From Providencia rettgeri (GTDB lineage Bacteria; Pseudomonadota; Gammaproteobacteria; Enterobacterales; Enterobacteriaceae), in NCBI RefSeq assembly GCF_001874625.1, contig NZ_CP017671.1:4216001-4280000 (forward strand): a stretch of 64,000 nt of DNA, written 5' to 3'. The position numbers and the translations under genes were made by a program. The stretch's first letter is position 1, and every line of letters begins with the position of its first letter. The notes under the pieces are model-generated. The model searched no databases and was not told the DNA's origin. It saw only the letters and a program-made list of their open reading frames with translations. Positions 25,679-35,223 of this stretch are shown here, in pieces.

Positions 25679-26252
25679 AATCCACCTTAAAGTCCATTAC
25701 GGCGCTGAAACTTCCTTCCGTCAGTTTTTCGGGAGTTCTCACTGGTGTAACAAAATACTGAAGCGTGCCCTGTGGTGAGTTTAGAAACTGCGGACGACCT
25801 TGGCTTCCCAATCTAATATCTTCTCTTTGCGCGTCAGTAATTTCTAATGCCAATCCTGAAACACCTTTTACACTCAACATCTCTGGAAAATGTTCGTCTG
25901 ATACCGCAATAAATGAAACTGAAATCACTGGTTGCATCGCATCCCAAAGTGGTGTATCAGTTCTAACATCTCGCATTCGGCTTTCGGTACGAATGCAGTT
26001 TCTAAATTCTAAATTGAATGAAACAGGTTCCGCCCTATCCCCCGGTTTACGCAATGAGTAAGAAGGGATCTCCCCTAGAGACACTTCTTGGCGCATTGAA
26101 TTAGTCACATCCATCGTGCAAGGTGCTTCTGTCATCATGCCATTGACTGTCAATTTTCCATGTAAACCATCGATATTCCAGCTATCAAGACTAGATGCAA
26201 TCACTGGTGCAAAGCTAAATACGATAGCGCTAAACAGGAGAGTCCTTTTCAT
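25671..26252 (-). CDS. Extra fimbrial subunit between mrpD and mrpE (MrpB-like)
   Basis: A 193-residue secreted pilin (signal ending VIAS) with TEAPCTMD and FRNCIR as the Cys pair and FSAVMDFKVDYE at the C-terminus. It matches MrpB of the same operon in layout (GKLTVNGMMTEAPC against GTVTMDGSIIESPC; VTPVRTPEKLTEG against VVPNNKRLKPG). The Proteus MR/P operon as I know it has no gene at this position. It could be a second anchor, a terminator or a shaft adaptor. GGGGAATAACGT precedes the ATG. Confidence 0.8.
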   Translation of the reverse strand: MKRTLLFSAIVFSFAPVIASSLDSWNIDGLHGKLTVNGMMTEAPCTMDVTNSMRQEVSLGEIPSYSLRKPGDRAEPVSFNLEFRNCIRTESRMRDVRTDTPLWDAMQPVISVSFIAVSDEHFPEMLSVKGVSGLALEITDAQREDIRLGSQGRPQFLNSPQGTLQYFVTPVRTPEKLTEGSFSAVMDFKVDYE

Positions 26253-26265
26253 ACGTTATTCCCCG

Positions 26266-27018
26266 TTATCTGTCAGTTGCAGACTCAACTTTGCAAGTTT
26301 TCCCTGTGCAACCAAACGTCAACTTAGGCCTACCACCGTAGTCGTTGATATACGTCAGAACAGGCTTTACACCCAGTGCACTTGCACTTCCTTTAAGTGT
26401 TCCGTTACTTTTTGGTGCTACCATTAATGGTTCAAATTGTTTGATCGTATCGCCCCCAACTTTTGAACTTGCATCTATAATAGTCACGAAATAAGCGGTT
26501 GGATTTGTTACCTCATACGTATCACCTTTACGGGTTAACGTAATCTTTTCCTGCCATGGGTTTTCTAAATCCGTACGTGTCGCATACAAGGCTTTTGGAC
26601 GATAAAATAATTTAATCCGAGTTTGTAAAGCGATTTGTAATACGTTTGGTTCCTTACTACGTGGTGGAATTTCACGCAGGTTAAAATAATAAACACTCTC
26701 CCTATCCTGAGGTAATGTAGAAACATCAGGAAGAGACTGAATTTTAACTTGGCTGCTTTCCCCAGCCTCTATGCGCTGAACGGGGGGTAATACCGTTAAT
26801 GGACTTTCAATTTTTTTACCATTAATATCTTCAATCCAACCTTGAGCTAAATAAGGTAGCTCCGTGTTTTCATTCTTAATGGTCAAGCTAATGGTTTTTT
26901 CGGCACCATTATAAATAATACGAGTTCTATCCAGTGCAATGGCCGCTATTGCTTGGCCACATAGCACTGTAGATAACGCAATTGTTGTAGTGAAAAATGC
27001 AATTTTTTTAATATTCAT
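26266..27018 (-). CDS. mrpD: Periplasmic fimbrial chaperone, MrpD-like
   Basis: About 250 residues, PapD family. Signal peptide MNIKKIAFFTTTIALSTVLC ending near AIA. The G1 strand region ALDRTRIIYNGAEKTISL carries the subunit-anchoring Arg, and FYRPKAL the partner Lys. The frame extends upstream to 27081 inside the usher gene, but 27018 gives the normal chaperone length and signal peptide. It delivers pilins to the usher encoded just upstream. Confidence 0.9.
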   Translation of the reverse strand: MNIKKIAFFTTTIALSTVLCGQAIAAIALDRTRIIYNGAEKTISLTIKNENTELPYLAQGWIEDINGKKIESPLTVLPPVQRIEAGESSQVKIQSLPDVSTLPQDRESVYYFNLREIPPRSKEPNVLQIALQTRIKLFYRPKALYATRTDLENPWQEKITLTRKGDTYEVTNPTAYFVTIIDASSKVGGDTIKQFEPLMVAPKSNGTLKGSASALGVKPVLTYINDYGGRPKLTFGCTGKTCKVESATDR

Positions 27019-27052
27019 ATGTACCAACTGTTTAAAAATCGAATAGCTCGGG

Positions 27053-29743
27053 TTACTCGGTATAATCTGTACTGTAAGCAATATCTGGTGGCTTCAATAA
27101 CCAGCGCTGGCTAGGCTCCACACCTTGTTGGGCTGAAACTGGCTTATAAACTGGCGTCGATTGGCCAACCGGAACCGTTTTTGCAGGCAGATAACCGGGT
27201 TCAACGCTTGGGCTATTTGTACAAGGTAATAACAATGAGTTAAATTCTGCCCTCATAATGTTTTCTGGGATTTGGACTTTACATTGCACGCTTCCATCCC
27301 AATAAACATCGAGTTCCTCATTTGGATTCACACCAGAGATATAAACAGAGCCGTTATCTGTCACGATACCTAATTCTCTGTTCTTCTCATTTCTTACGGT
27401 TGCACCAAATGGTGGATAGCTACCATCCGCTAAAGCTAATCTCACCATTGTTTTCACGCCAGATAAAACTTCAAACTCGCGATAGGCAACTGCACCTTCA
27501 GTTAACGTAACCGTTTGAGATGTTCGAATCGCATTTACATTTTCAGGTAATTTAGTGACATCAATTCTGGTATTCGTACGATAGTAATCACTAATATCCG
27601 CTACTACCGCCTTACCGAAAATATTGGTTTCTGTATTTGGCCCAAAACCTTGGACCGGAACATTTCTGACACCTTCAGTGCCTACCATCACACGGCTTCC
27701 ACCAGGGGTACTAATACGGTGTAATGCCGCACCGTGACCTGTAACCGTAGCCCCACCTTGCAAAGAAAGTGCTGCTGAAGAGGTATCACCATTGATATAA
27801 CTTGTACTGGCGGTAACCGTTGCTAAATCAGCATAACGAGTGTAGAAACCATCAACGGTTCCACGGCCTCGGCTGCTCACCCCAGTTCCAACACGATAGT
27901 TCGTCTTGTCATCAACTGAATCGAAATAACTGACAGTATGTGAGTTGCCATCTTTCGTAATCATATTGTTATAACTAATTGAAGCTCTATCTGCCCAAGG
28001 GATAGATAAATTCATGTAGACGCCATCATCGTTATTTCTATTATCAAACTTGTTACGGAATGCCGTTAAACTTAAGTTAATATTTTTAAAACGACCAAGA
28101 TCAAAATATTTAGCAATCGATAGGTTATAACGTTTTGCTGCCGGTTTATTCCAATAGGTCTCATGGCTATAGTTCAAATATGCAGTCAAATCCGCCGAGG
28201 TAAAATACTTATTAAAGGTAATCGTATACAACTCTTTACTGTTATCGAGTGCTACACCTCTATAGCGACGATCCAAGTATTGATTCATACTCATAAAGTC
28301 GCGTTCAGAGAATCGATACCCTGCGAATGTGACCTGACTGTCATAATCTTCAAAGCGTTTTGAATAACTTAACCGATAAGAAGCACCTGTATAAATTTTG
28401 TTTTCGGTTTTTAGTTTTGCGCGTGATTCTGTAATATCGAATGAGATTGCACCAAAGGCGAGTAAATCTCGACCAACCCCCAGTGATAATGCGTTATAAT
28501 CACCTGCAGTAAGCGCACCACCAAATAATGACCAACCGTTCGAAACCCCCCAGCTAAACTCCCCCGTAACAAACCCTTGGCCCTCAGTTTTATGCTCCAT
28601 ATTATTCGGTCGACCACCTGCGATCTTAAACAGCACAGAGCCTGGACGAGTTAAATAAGGAATAGAGGCGGTATTCATTTGGAATTCTTGTATGGAACCA
28701 TCTTGCTCTTCAACGCGTACATCTAACTTACCGTTTACAGCATCATTTAGATCCTGAATACGAAAAGGCCCAGGAGCAACTTGGGTTTCATAAATAACAC
28801 GCCCTTGCTGAGTGATAATCACTTTTGCGTTCGTTTTTGCCACACCAGTTACTTCAGGCGCATATCCACGTAAGTTTGGCGGCAACATTCTCTCATCAGA
28901 GACCAAGCTTGCCCCTAGATAACGGAATGAATCAAATAACCCTGAACGTAAAAATTGCTCACCCATCGTCAGCTTAGCGTTCAATTCCTTTACTGCACGA
29001 TAAGCATAATATTGATTCCAATCCCATGTACGATTAGTCGACTGCCCATTAGTACGATTATAACTTGCTTGCCAATCCCCCCTAAAACGCCAAGCACCGA
29101 GGTTAAATCCAGTCGTACCATTACCTGTTAACGACTGGCTATTTGCTGAATCAGCAGGTCTTGTCACATTAGCATTCAAGTTATAGTCAAAAATTAGGGC
29201 AGGCACTCCCTCATCCCAGCGAGAAGGTGGCTCCCAGTTATCAGAGGTATACTCAAGGTATGCTTGAGGTATAGTAATCGAAACAGTTTCTTTTGCTAAA
29301 GAGCCAAGCATAGTCATACCTGGAACACTTTCTGAGATTAAACATTTCCCCTTATTATCAAACTGGATCTTTTTCTTCCACTCACTACGTAAAGCAATAT
29401 GGTTAACGATATCAGGTGTTAAACAAGGTCTAGAAATACTCTCGTCATTAGGGTCAGCAATATAAGTAATATCAAAAGTTTCCGATAGATCACGGCCATT
29501 TAAGTTAATCTTAAATGGATATGTTCCTGGCATAACATAACCAACACGAGAGAATTCATTTAAGGAAATATTTTCTCTGTCCTGAATATCTAAAACATCC
29601 GTATTAAACTCAATACTATCATTATTTGCATTAGCTAAATTTAGCTGAGCAATGGCTATAAACACCATAGTAGCAACTGGCGTTAAAAAATAACTTACTG
29701 AGTTATTAAATACTTTATTTTTACTTTTAAATAGCAGAGCCAT
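27053..29743 (-). CDS. mrpC: Outer-membrane fimbrial usher, MrpC-like
   Basis: An 896-residue usher, the normal size. After a signal sequence (about 1-40) come the N-terminal chaperone-binding domain (NTDVLDIQDRENISLNEFS), the beta-barrel with plug (GVAKTNAKVIITQQGRVIY, the PapC-like middle domain) and C-terminal domains (FGATVRNEKNRELGIV and a final cysteine pair). It assembles and secretes the MR/P-like fimbria. Its last 29 bases run past the downstream mrpD frame opening, but the preferred mrpD start lies after its stop. Confidence 0.93.
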   Translation of the reverse strand: MALLFKSKNKVFNNSVSYFLTPVATMVFIAIAQLNLANANNDSIEFNTDVLDIQDRENISLNEFSRVGYVMPGTYPFKINLNGRDLSETFDITYIADPNDESISRPCLTPDIVNHIALRSEWKKKIQFDNKGKCLISESVPGMTMLGSLAKETVSITIPQAYLEYTSDNWEPPSRWDEGVPALIFDYNLNANVTRPADSANSQSLTGNGTTGFNLGAWRFRGDWQASYNRTNGQSTNRTWDWNQYYAYRAVKELNAKLTMGEQFLRSGLFDSFRYLGASLVSDERMLPPNLRGYAPEVTGVAKTNAKVIITQQGRVIYETQVAPGPFRIQDLNDAVNGKLDVRVEEQDGSIQEFQMNTASIPYLTRPGSVLFKIAGGRPNNMEHKTEGQGFVTGEFSWGVSNGWSLFGGALTAGDYNALSLGVGRDLLAFGAISFDITESRAKLKTENKIYTGASYRLSYSKRFEDYDSQVTFAGYRFSERDFMSMNQYLDRRYRGVALDNSKELYTITFNKYFTSADLTAYLNYSHETYWNKPAAKRYNLSIAKYFDLGRFKNINLSLTAFRNKFDNRNNDDGVYMNLSIPWADRASISYNNMITKDGNSHTVSYFDSVDDKTNYRVGTGVSSRGRGTVDGFYTRYADLATVTASTSYINGDTSSAALSLQGGATVTGHGAALHRISTPGGSRVMVGTEGVRNVPVQGFGPNTETNIFGKAVVADISDYYRTNTRIDVTKLPENVNAIRTSQTVTLTEGAVAYREFEVLSGVKTMVRLALADGSYPPFGATVRNEKNRELGIVTDNGSVYISGVNPNEELDVYWDGSVQCKVQIPENIMRAEFNSLLLPCTNSPSVEPGYLPAKTVPVGQSTPVYKPVSAQQGVEPSQRWLLKPPDIAYSTDYTE

Positions 29744-29763
29744 AATAGTCCCTTAGTAATAAC

Positions 29764-30315
29764 TCAGTAATAATCCATCTTAAAACGGATAGTAGTCTGA
29801 TAGTTTCCTGGTTTTAAACGCTTATTATTTGGCACGACTCGAACGTTATAATGCAGAATAGAATCACCCACAGTTATGGGTAAGCTAGGCATAGGTTTCC
29901 CAGGTATAGCAATATTTCCAGCCATGTCAGAAATTTTTATTGATAACCCATTTGCATGTCCGAAAACATCAAAATTGCGACTATCTGTCGGGCCATCAAA
30001 TGTAATATTGAAAGTTTGCCAATTGGAGCTTCCAGGCGTTACCGGCGTTAGAACACAATTAATCAGATGAATAGAGAAATTACTTGCGGGGCTTTCTCTG
30101 TCATGAATTATTTGGCTAACTGGTACAGTCGTTATGCTAACTGATTGATCTCGGCTGTCTGCATCAATTGCACAAGGACTTTCAATGATTGAGCCGTCCA
30201 TCGTCACAGTTCCTTCAAACTGGTTTTGTGCCCGAGAAATTTGACTTTGCGCACTTGCTATTGGGGCAAATATCATTCCTGAAAGCACCATGACAAATAT
30301 GCCAAAGTGATTCAT
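29764..30315 (-). CDS. mrpB: Fimbrial subunit, MrpB-like (anchor/terminator candidate)
   Basis: A 183-residue secreted pilin (signal ending ASA) directly between the major pilin and the usher, as mrpB is in Proteus. It has Cys pairs in ESPCAID and INCVL, and a C-terminus TTIRFKMDYY. MrpB is regarded as terminating and anchoring the fibre. GGAGTCACT precedes the ATG. It is a paralogue of the extra pilin at 25671-26252. Confidence 0.87.
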   Translation of the reverse strand: MNHFGIFVMVLSGMIFAPIASAQSQISRAQNQFEGTVTMDGSIIESPCAIDADSRDQSVSITTVPVSQIIHDRESPASNFSIHLINCVLTPVTPGSSNWQTFNITFDGPTDSRNFDVFGHANGLSIKISDMAGNIAIPGKPMPSLPITVGDSILHYNVRVVPNNKRLKPGNYQTTIRFKMDYY

Positions 30316-30394
30316 AGTGACTCCATTTCAACTTAATGACCTATTACAATTCATTAAAATTAAGGCCCATACATCCTTGTACGGGCAATACTTA

Positions 30395-30922
30395 TTACTG
30401 GTAGCTCAGTGCAAATGTTGCAATTGCAGTAAACTCACCTGGTGTTGCAGGTTTAGCTTGGTCTGCATCGCCTTGTAAATACGCTTGGAAGTTCAGAGTA
30501 TTTTTACCAGAGAATAAAACTTGAGATGGAGATTTCTCACCTAACTTGATTTTGTCACCGTTAGCATCAGTAATAACGATACCTGCGTTTTTCGCAGTAC
30601 CAACGATAGCTAAACCATCAGGCACAGATGTACTTGGAGTACCAGTGAATGTAGTTTGTACAGATTTCATAACTGAAATGTCGCACTGCTCTAACTCAAT
30701 TTTGAAATCGCTGGCAATACCTTTACCGCCATCTTTTAATGCAGCAGTAGAGATAGCACCTAAACCAACTTCTAAATTTAAAGACTCACTAGGGATTGAG
30801 CAAGGAGCATCAATGACAGAACCTTTAAAATTGATAACACCTGAGCCTTGGTCTGCAGCTGCAGAACCAGCAACAACAGCCATACCTAAACCTAATACTA
30901 AAGCAAGTTTATTTAATTTCAT
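30395..30922 (-). CDS. mrpA: Major fimbrial subunit, MrpA-like
   Basis: A 175-residue major pilin. The start at 30922 gives MKLNKLALVLGLGMAVVAGS, nearly the same as the Proteus MrpA signal peptide. The mature protein starts near ADQGSG. Cys pair in DAPCSI and EQCDIS, then the AKNAGIVITDANG segment and FTAIATFALSYQ, the classic type 1/MRP pilin end. Upstream in-frame ATGs at 30931 and 30937 give no signal-peptide gain. A gap of about 80 bases to mrpB may hold an attenuator, as is common after major pilin genes. Confidence 0.93.
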   Translation of the reverse strand: MKLNKLALVLGLGMAVVAGSAAADQGSGVINFKGSVIDAPCSIPSESLNLEVGLGAISTAALKDGGKGIASDFKIELEQCDISVMKSVQTTFTGTPSTSVPDGLAIVGTAKNAGIVITDANGDKIKLGEKSPSQVLFSGKNTLNFQAYLQGDADQAKPATPGEFTAIATFALSYQ

Positions 30923-30955
30923 TTTATACATTTCCATTAGATAAAAAGACAACAC

Positions 30956-32174
30956 AAATTAAAATAATGAGTTATCATTAATCCGATTATTTTAATTTTT
31001 TCTTAAAATATGTTTGATAAGTAAACATTAAAAAATTGATACCGAGAATTATTCCCTTTTATCGAACTCCATTAATAAAATGAATAATTAAGCAACGTAT
31101 CAATACGTCGCCATTATTATACCTCATTTTAGTTATGTCAAATTTCAGGTTTAATTAATAACTTTACCCGTAAGCTGGTGATATATATATAATATTCAAA
31201 AAAAACACACTAATTAATACACTGCAATAGGATAAATTGATATAACAAATCTAATTGAACCGTAGTTTTTTCATTAAAAAAACACAAAATAAACCCAAAT
31301 ATTATTAATAAAGTTTTTTATACTCATAAAACAGGTTTTCATTAGTGAAAAAAATGCTGTTAAAGAAAAAGTTAAATTATAGAGAAGTTAAGTAAATTAA
31401 AACGATATTTATATCGCATAATAATTAATGAGAAACATCTCAAAATCATAAATAAAATAATTTCATAATATTTCTATTTTTACTTTTTGTCACATTTACC
31501 AACGCAAATAAAACAAAAAAAAGTAAAAATAAAATCAACAAGTTAAATCAAACAACAAAGAAAACAAGTACTAAATAAAATATATAACAGGAAACAATTC
31601 AGTATAAAATTACATAGATTATTAGGTATGTAACTTTAGAACAAAAAATTAACACCATGTCAAATTAAAGGATAGGATTAATATTTAAGATAAATTAAAT
31701 ATGTTACAAGGCTTATCAAAAAGTAATTAAAAGTAATTCCTCACAATCATATATGATACATTATTACTATATCTTTATTAGTGAAAATTTAAAATACTCT
31801 ATTTTAGCTTAAAATTTTATAATGAAATTACTTAATTTAATTAGTTTCATCTCACTACCACATAATATATAAAACAACAGATAGGCGTAATGTTTATATA
31901 TTAATTAATAGTTACATGATAAAAATATCAGAAATCATTAATACATATTATCACAACTAAGAAAAAACACGTAACTTACTTTATAAGTCATGATTATTTC
32001 ATTACCTAACCTTAAACACATATTATAAGCTAATCACATTGAACCTTTAATATACATCAAATTAAGTAATTATAAGTATTATAAAGAGGCTTACTTGTTC
32101 AATAGGATTTCTCTATTATCATCAATACGCTAACGATTGAATGGATTTAAAGTAGAGAGCAAATAAAACACAAA
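30956..32174. other. A+T-rich non-coding region upstream of the fimbrial operon
   Basis: More than 1.2 kb without a credible gene on either strand, conspicuously A+T-rich. There is no frame for a tyrosine recombinase such as MrpI. It contains a 14-base palindrome ACGTATCAATACGT at 31095-31108 and two tandem copies of AAAAGTAATT at 31719-31738. It presumably contains the fimbrial promoter and regulator (H-NS, Lrp or other) sites. I could not find long inverted repeats flanking a promoter by eye, but this check was not exhaustive. Confidence 0.55.
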
Positions 32175-32204
32175 CAAAAAACCCCATCTCATATGAGATG
32201 GGGT
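32175..32204 (-). terminator. Intrinsic terminator of the narGHJI operon
   Basis: ACCCCATCTC, ATAT, GAGATGGGGT: a perfect 10-base stem (32181-32204). On the minus strand it is followed by a run of T (complement of the A-run at 32176-32180). It lies 85 bases after the narI stop. Confidence 0.9.
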
Positions 32205-32288
32205 GCCAAAATGGCCACATTTGTTGTTGATATAAGAACAAGTTACACAAGAGCAATGTACTGGCTCACATCCTTGTGAAGCCTGAAC

Positions 32289-32966
32289 TTAATGGCGATT
32301 TCTCACCAATTGATACCGACGAGTCAGGTATTCGATAGGTGCACTCCAAATGTGCACTAAACGGCAGAATGGGAAGAGTAAAAATATCGTCATCCCCAAC
32401 ACAATATGCAGCTTGAACACGATACCAACGCCTTCAAGGTAATTTGAAGCCCCCCAATGGAATGTCACAATGGACTGCGCCCATCCCACAAGTTTCAACA
32501 TCTCGCTACCATCCATATGTTGCGCTGAAAATGGAATAGTCAGTAACCCTAAACACACTTGTACCACTAGCAACACCATAATCATGATGTCACCAAAAGA
32601 AGATGTTGCGCGAATACGAGGGTTAGTCAATCGGCGTTTCAATAGCATCGCGCCACCAATTAACATCATCACACCTGCAGCGCCCCCACCAATCATCGCC
32701 ATTAATTGCTTTATATGCATTGGCAAGAAAGATTCATACATCCAATGTGGGGTTAACATCCCTAAAAAGTGCCCTGCGAAAATACCAATAATACCCACGT
32801 GGAATAAATTTGATGCTAAGCGCATGTTTTTCTTATCGAGCATTTGGCTAGAACCTGCTCGCCACGTATATTGCCCATAGTCATAACGCAACCAACTACC
32901 CACAATAAACACAGTACCAGCAATATATGGATAGATGTCGAAGAAAAATTGATTGAGAAAATTCAT
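32289..32966 (-). CDS. narI: NarI, respiratory nitrate reductase gamma subunit (cytochrome b)
   Basis: A 225-residue inner-membrane protein with five hydrophobic helices. It takes electrons from quinol and passes them through two b haems to NarH. Haem-ligand histidines are in [16 protein letters not shown] (helix 2) and [13 protein letters not shown] with RLVHIW (helix 5). It overlaps narJ by four bases and is the last gene of the operon. Confidence 0.96.
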   Translation of the reverse strand: MNFLNQFFFDIYPYIAGTVFIVGSWLRYDYGQYTWRAGSSQMLDKKNMRLASNLFHVGIIGIFAGHFLGMLTPHWMYESFLPMHIKQLMAMIGGGAAGVMMLIGGAMLLKRRLTNPRIRATSSFGDIMIMVLLVVQVCLGLLTIPFSAQHMDGSEMLKLVGWAQSIVTFHWGASNYLEGVGIVFKLHIVLGMTIFLLFPFCRLVHIWSAPIEYLTRRYQLVRNRH

Positions 32967-33685
32967 TTTTGCACTCCTACATGGCTGCTAGAGCCGAGAT
33001 CCAAGTATTGTGGGGTGACGGCATTGGCAAAACGATGTTGATGGGCAGTAACTTCCCCACCACAGTTTTTTTCATCAGCAAAAAATTTCACTTGCTCCTC
33101 TTCCCAAACTGCATCCAGTGCTTGTGGAGTATCATCACGCGCTTCCAAAGCCACTTTTTCGGTTAATTGCTCGGTGGCAATTTCACTATTTGATAATTCG
33201 AGTAATACTTCAAACAATGTGGCAAAACGACTTTCACGTTGCTTCAGCCTTGCACCAAGGAGCGCTAAAATAGGGGCGATATCCTGTAAACCGCCAACGG
33301 TCTCTGTTGTGGGTAAGACCGTGAGATACTCCAAATAAATAGGTAAATGATCAGGAAGTTCGCGGCAATCAATCTGTAAACCATATTGTTGATATTGCGC
33401 CATTAAATCGACCATAGCTTGGCCACGGTCACGAGACTCGCCATGAACATGCTCAAATAACAATAATGATGTTGCCCGGCCTCTATCAAATAATTCACAA
33501 TATTGTGCCTGCATATCCAACAATTCTTCATTAAGATATTCACGTACAAACATCATCAATTGGATCGCCCGAGTTATCGGTAATTCATCTGCTTGTTCTA
33601 ATGCCTCAATCAGTTCATCACGATGTAACCAAAGCGCCTCTGAAGGGTATTCTAATAAACGAGAAATCACTTTTAACGTCATCAT
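32963..33685 (-). CDS. narJ: NarJ, nitrate reductase assembly chaperone
   Basis: A 240-residue cytoplasmic NarJ/TorD-type chaperone needed to insert the molybdenum cofactor into NarG and to assemble NarGH before membrane attachment. Family marks include [10 protein letters not shown] near the start, [21 protein letters not shown] (shown here only in part by [15 protein letters not shown]) and GDLPDHLP-like EL(P)[10 protein letters not shown]. It overlaps narH and narI by four bases each, so stoichiometry is set by coupled translation. Confidence 0.94.
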   Translation of the reverse strand: MMTLKVISRLLEYPSEALWLHRDELIEALEQADELPITRAIQLMMFVREYLNEELLDMQAQYCELFDRGRATSLLLFEHVHGESRDRGQAMVDLMAQYQQYGLQIDCRELPDHLPIYLEYLTVLPTTETVGGLQDIAPILALLGARLKQRESRFATLFEVLLELSNSEIATEQLTEKVALEARDDTPQALDAVWEEEQVKFFADEKNCGGEVTAHQHRFANAVTPQYLDLGSSSHVGVQK

Positions 33686-35223
33686 AGTGCTTTCTCCTGT
33701 GTTGTTTTTGGTGTGATATCAATGGCATCAATACGTTTACTGTTAAACAGATTTGTTTTGCTATCACTACCATGGCAACCGTCACCAAAGCTAAAACCAC
33801 AAGCTTTAGCTTCAGGGAAAGCTTCACGTGCTAATTCACGGTGACTAGATGGGATCACAAAACGGTCTTCATAATTCGCAATCGCCAAATAACGGTACAT
33901 TTCTTGAGCCTGTGATTCAGTTAAACCCACTTGCTCTAGTGCACTAGTATCACATTGGTTTTCAACGGTTTCTGCACGTTTATAATGGCGCATCGCCAAC
34001 ATCCGTTTCAGTGCTAATAATACCGGCTCGGTGTCCCCCGCCGTTAATAAATTGGCAAGGTACTGCACAGGAATGCGCAAGCTTTCTACATCGGGTAATA
34101 CCCCATTACTTGCCAATAGCCCTGAATCTGCAACAGATTGAATGGGTGACAAAGGCGGCACATACCAAACCATCGGCAATGTACGATATTCAGGGTGTAA
34201 TGGCAGTGCCAACTTCCATTCCATTGCCATTTTGTACACTGGGGATTTTTGTGCGGCTTCAATCACGCTCAATGGTATCCCTTGTTTTTCCGCCTCGGCA
34301 ATCACTTGCGGATCATGGGGATCTAAGAAAACATCCAACTGGCTTTGATAAAGATCGGTCTCTTTTTCCACATTAGCTGCTGACTCAATTTTATCTGCGT
34401 CATATAACAACACGCCTAAATAACGGATGCGACCAACACAGGTTTCAGAGCAAACAGTTGGCATCCCAGACTCAATGCGTGGATAACAAAAAATACATTT
34501 TTCTGACTTACCGCTTTTCCAATTGAAATAGATTTTTTTATATGGGCAACCAGTTAAACACATACGCCAGCCGCGGCATTTATCTTGATCAATCAGTACA
34601 ATGCCATCCTCAGAACGCTTATAAATGGCACCGCTTGGGCACGTGGCCACACAAGCAGGGTTCAAACAGTGTTCACAAAGACGAGGTAAATACATCATGA
34701 AGGTATTTTCAAACTGCCCATACATTTCCTTCTGAATGTGCTCAAAGTTTTTATCTTGTGCACGTTTAGAAAACTCGCCTCCCAGATCATCCTCCCAATT
34801 GGGGCCCATTTTTACATTGCTCATTCGCTCGCCCGTGATCAAAGAGCGCGGACGTGCCGTTGGCACATGTTTACCTTCTTTGGCATTTTTTAAATGGCCA
34901 TAGTCATAATCAAATGGCTCATAATAATCATCTAATGCAGGGACATCGGGATTGGCAAAAATTTTGGATAAAACCCCAACTTTGTTACCCATTCGCGGCA
35001 CTAATTTACCTTTGATAGTACGGATCCAACCGCCTTTCCATTTGTCCTGATCTTCCCAATTATGGGGATAACCAATACCCGGTTTAGTTTCGACATTATT
35101 AAACCAAGCGTATTCAACACCTTCGCGGCTGGTCCACACGTTTTTACAGGTCACTGAACAAGTGTGACAACCAATACACTTATCAAGGTTTAATACCATG
35201 CCGACTTGAGAACGAATTTTCAT
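33682..35223 (-). CDS. narH: NarH, respiratory nitrate reductase beta subunit
   Basis: A 513-residue iron-sulfur electron-transfer subunit. It has four ferredoxin-like Cys groups: CIGCHTCSVTCKN (residue 16 on), CEHCLNPACVATCPSG, CRGWRMCLTGCPYKK (where a Trp replaces one Cys, typical of the 3Fe-4S centre) and CIFCYPRIESGMPTVCSETC. It bridges NarG and NarI at the cytoplasmic face. Its ATG overlaps the narG stop by one base. Length equals that of E. coli NarH within a residue or two. Confidence 0.96.
   Translation of the reverse strand: MKIRSQVGMVLNLDKCIGCHTCSVTCKNVWTSREGVEYAWFNNVETKPGIGYPHNWEDQDKWKGGWIRTIKGKLVPRMGNKVGVLSKIFANPDVPALDDYYEPFDYDYGHLKNAKEGKHVPTARPRSLITGERMSNVKMGPNWEDDLGGEFSKRAQDKNFEHIQKEMYGQFENTFMMYLPRLCEHCLNPACVATCPSGAIYKRSEDGIVLIDQDKCRGWRMCLTGCPYKKIYFNWKSGKSEKCIFCYPRIESGMPTVCSETCVGRIRYLGVLLYDADKIESAANVEKETDLYQSQLDVFLDPHDPQVIAEAEKQGIPLSVIEAAQKSPVYKMAMEWKLALPLHPEYRTLPMVWYVPPLSPIQSVADSGLLASNGVLPDVESLRIPVQYLANLLTAGDTEPVLLALKRMLAMRHYKRAETVENQCDTSALEQVGLTESQAQEMYRYLAIANYEDRFVIPSSHRELAREAFPEAKACGFSFGDGCHGSDSKTNLFNSKRIDAIDITPKTTQEKAL

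Noticed and set aside
30956-32174. Invertible fimbrial promoter element
   Set aside because: By eye I found no long inverted repeats and no recombinase gene, so I do not call it, although the eye check is not exhaustive.
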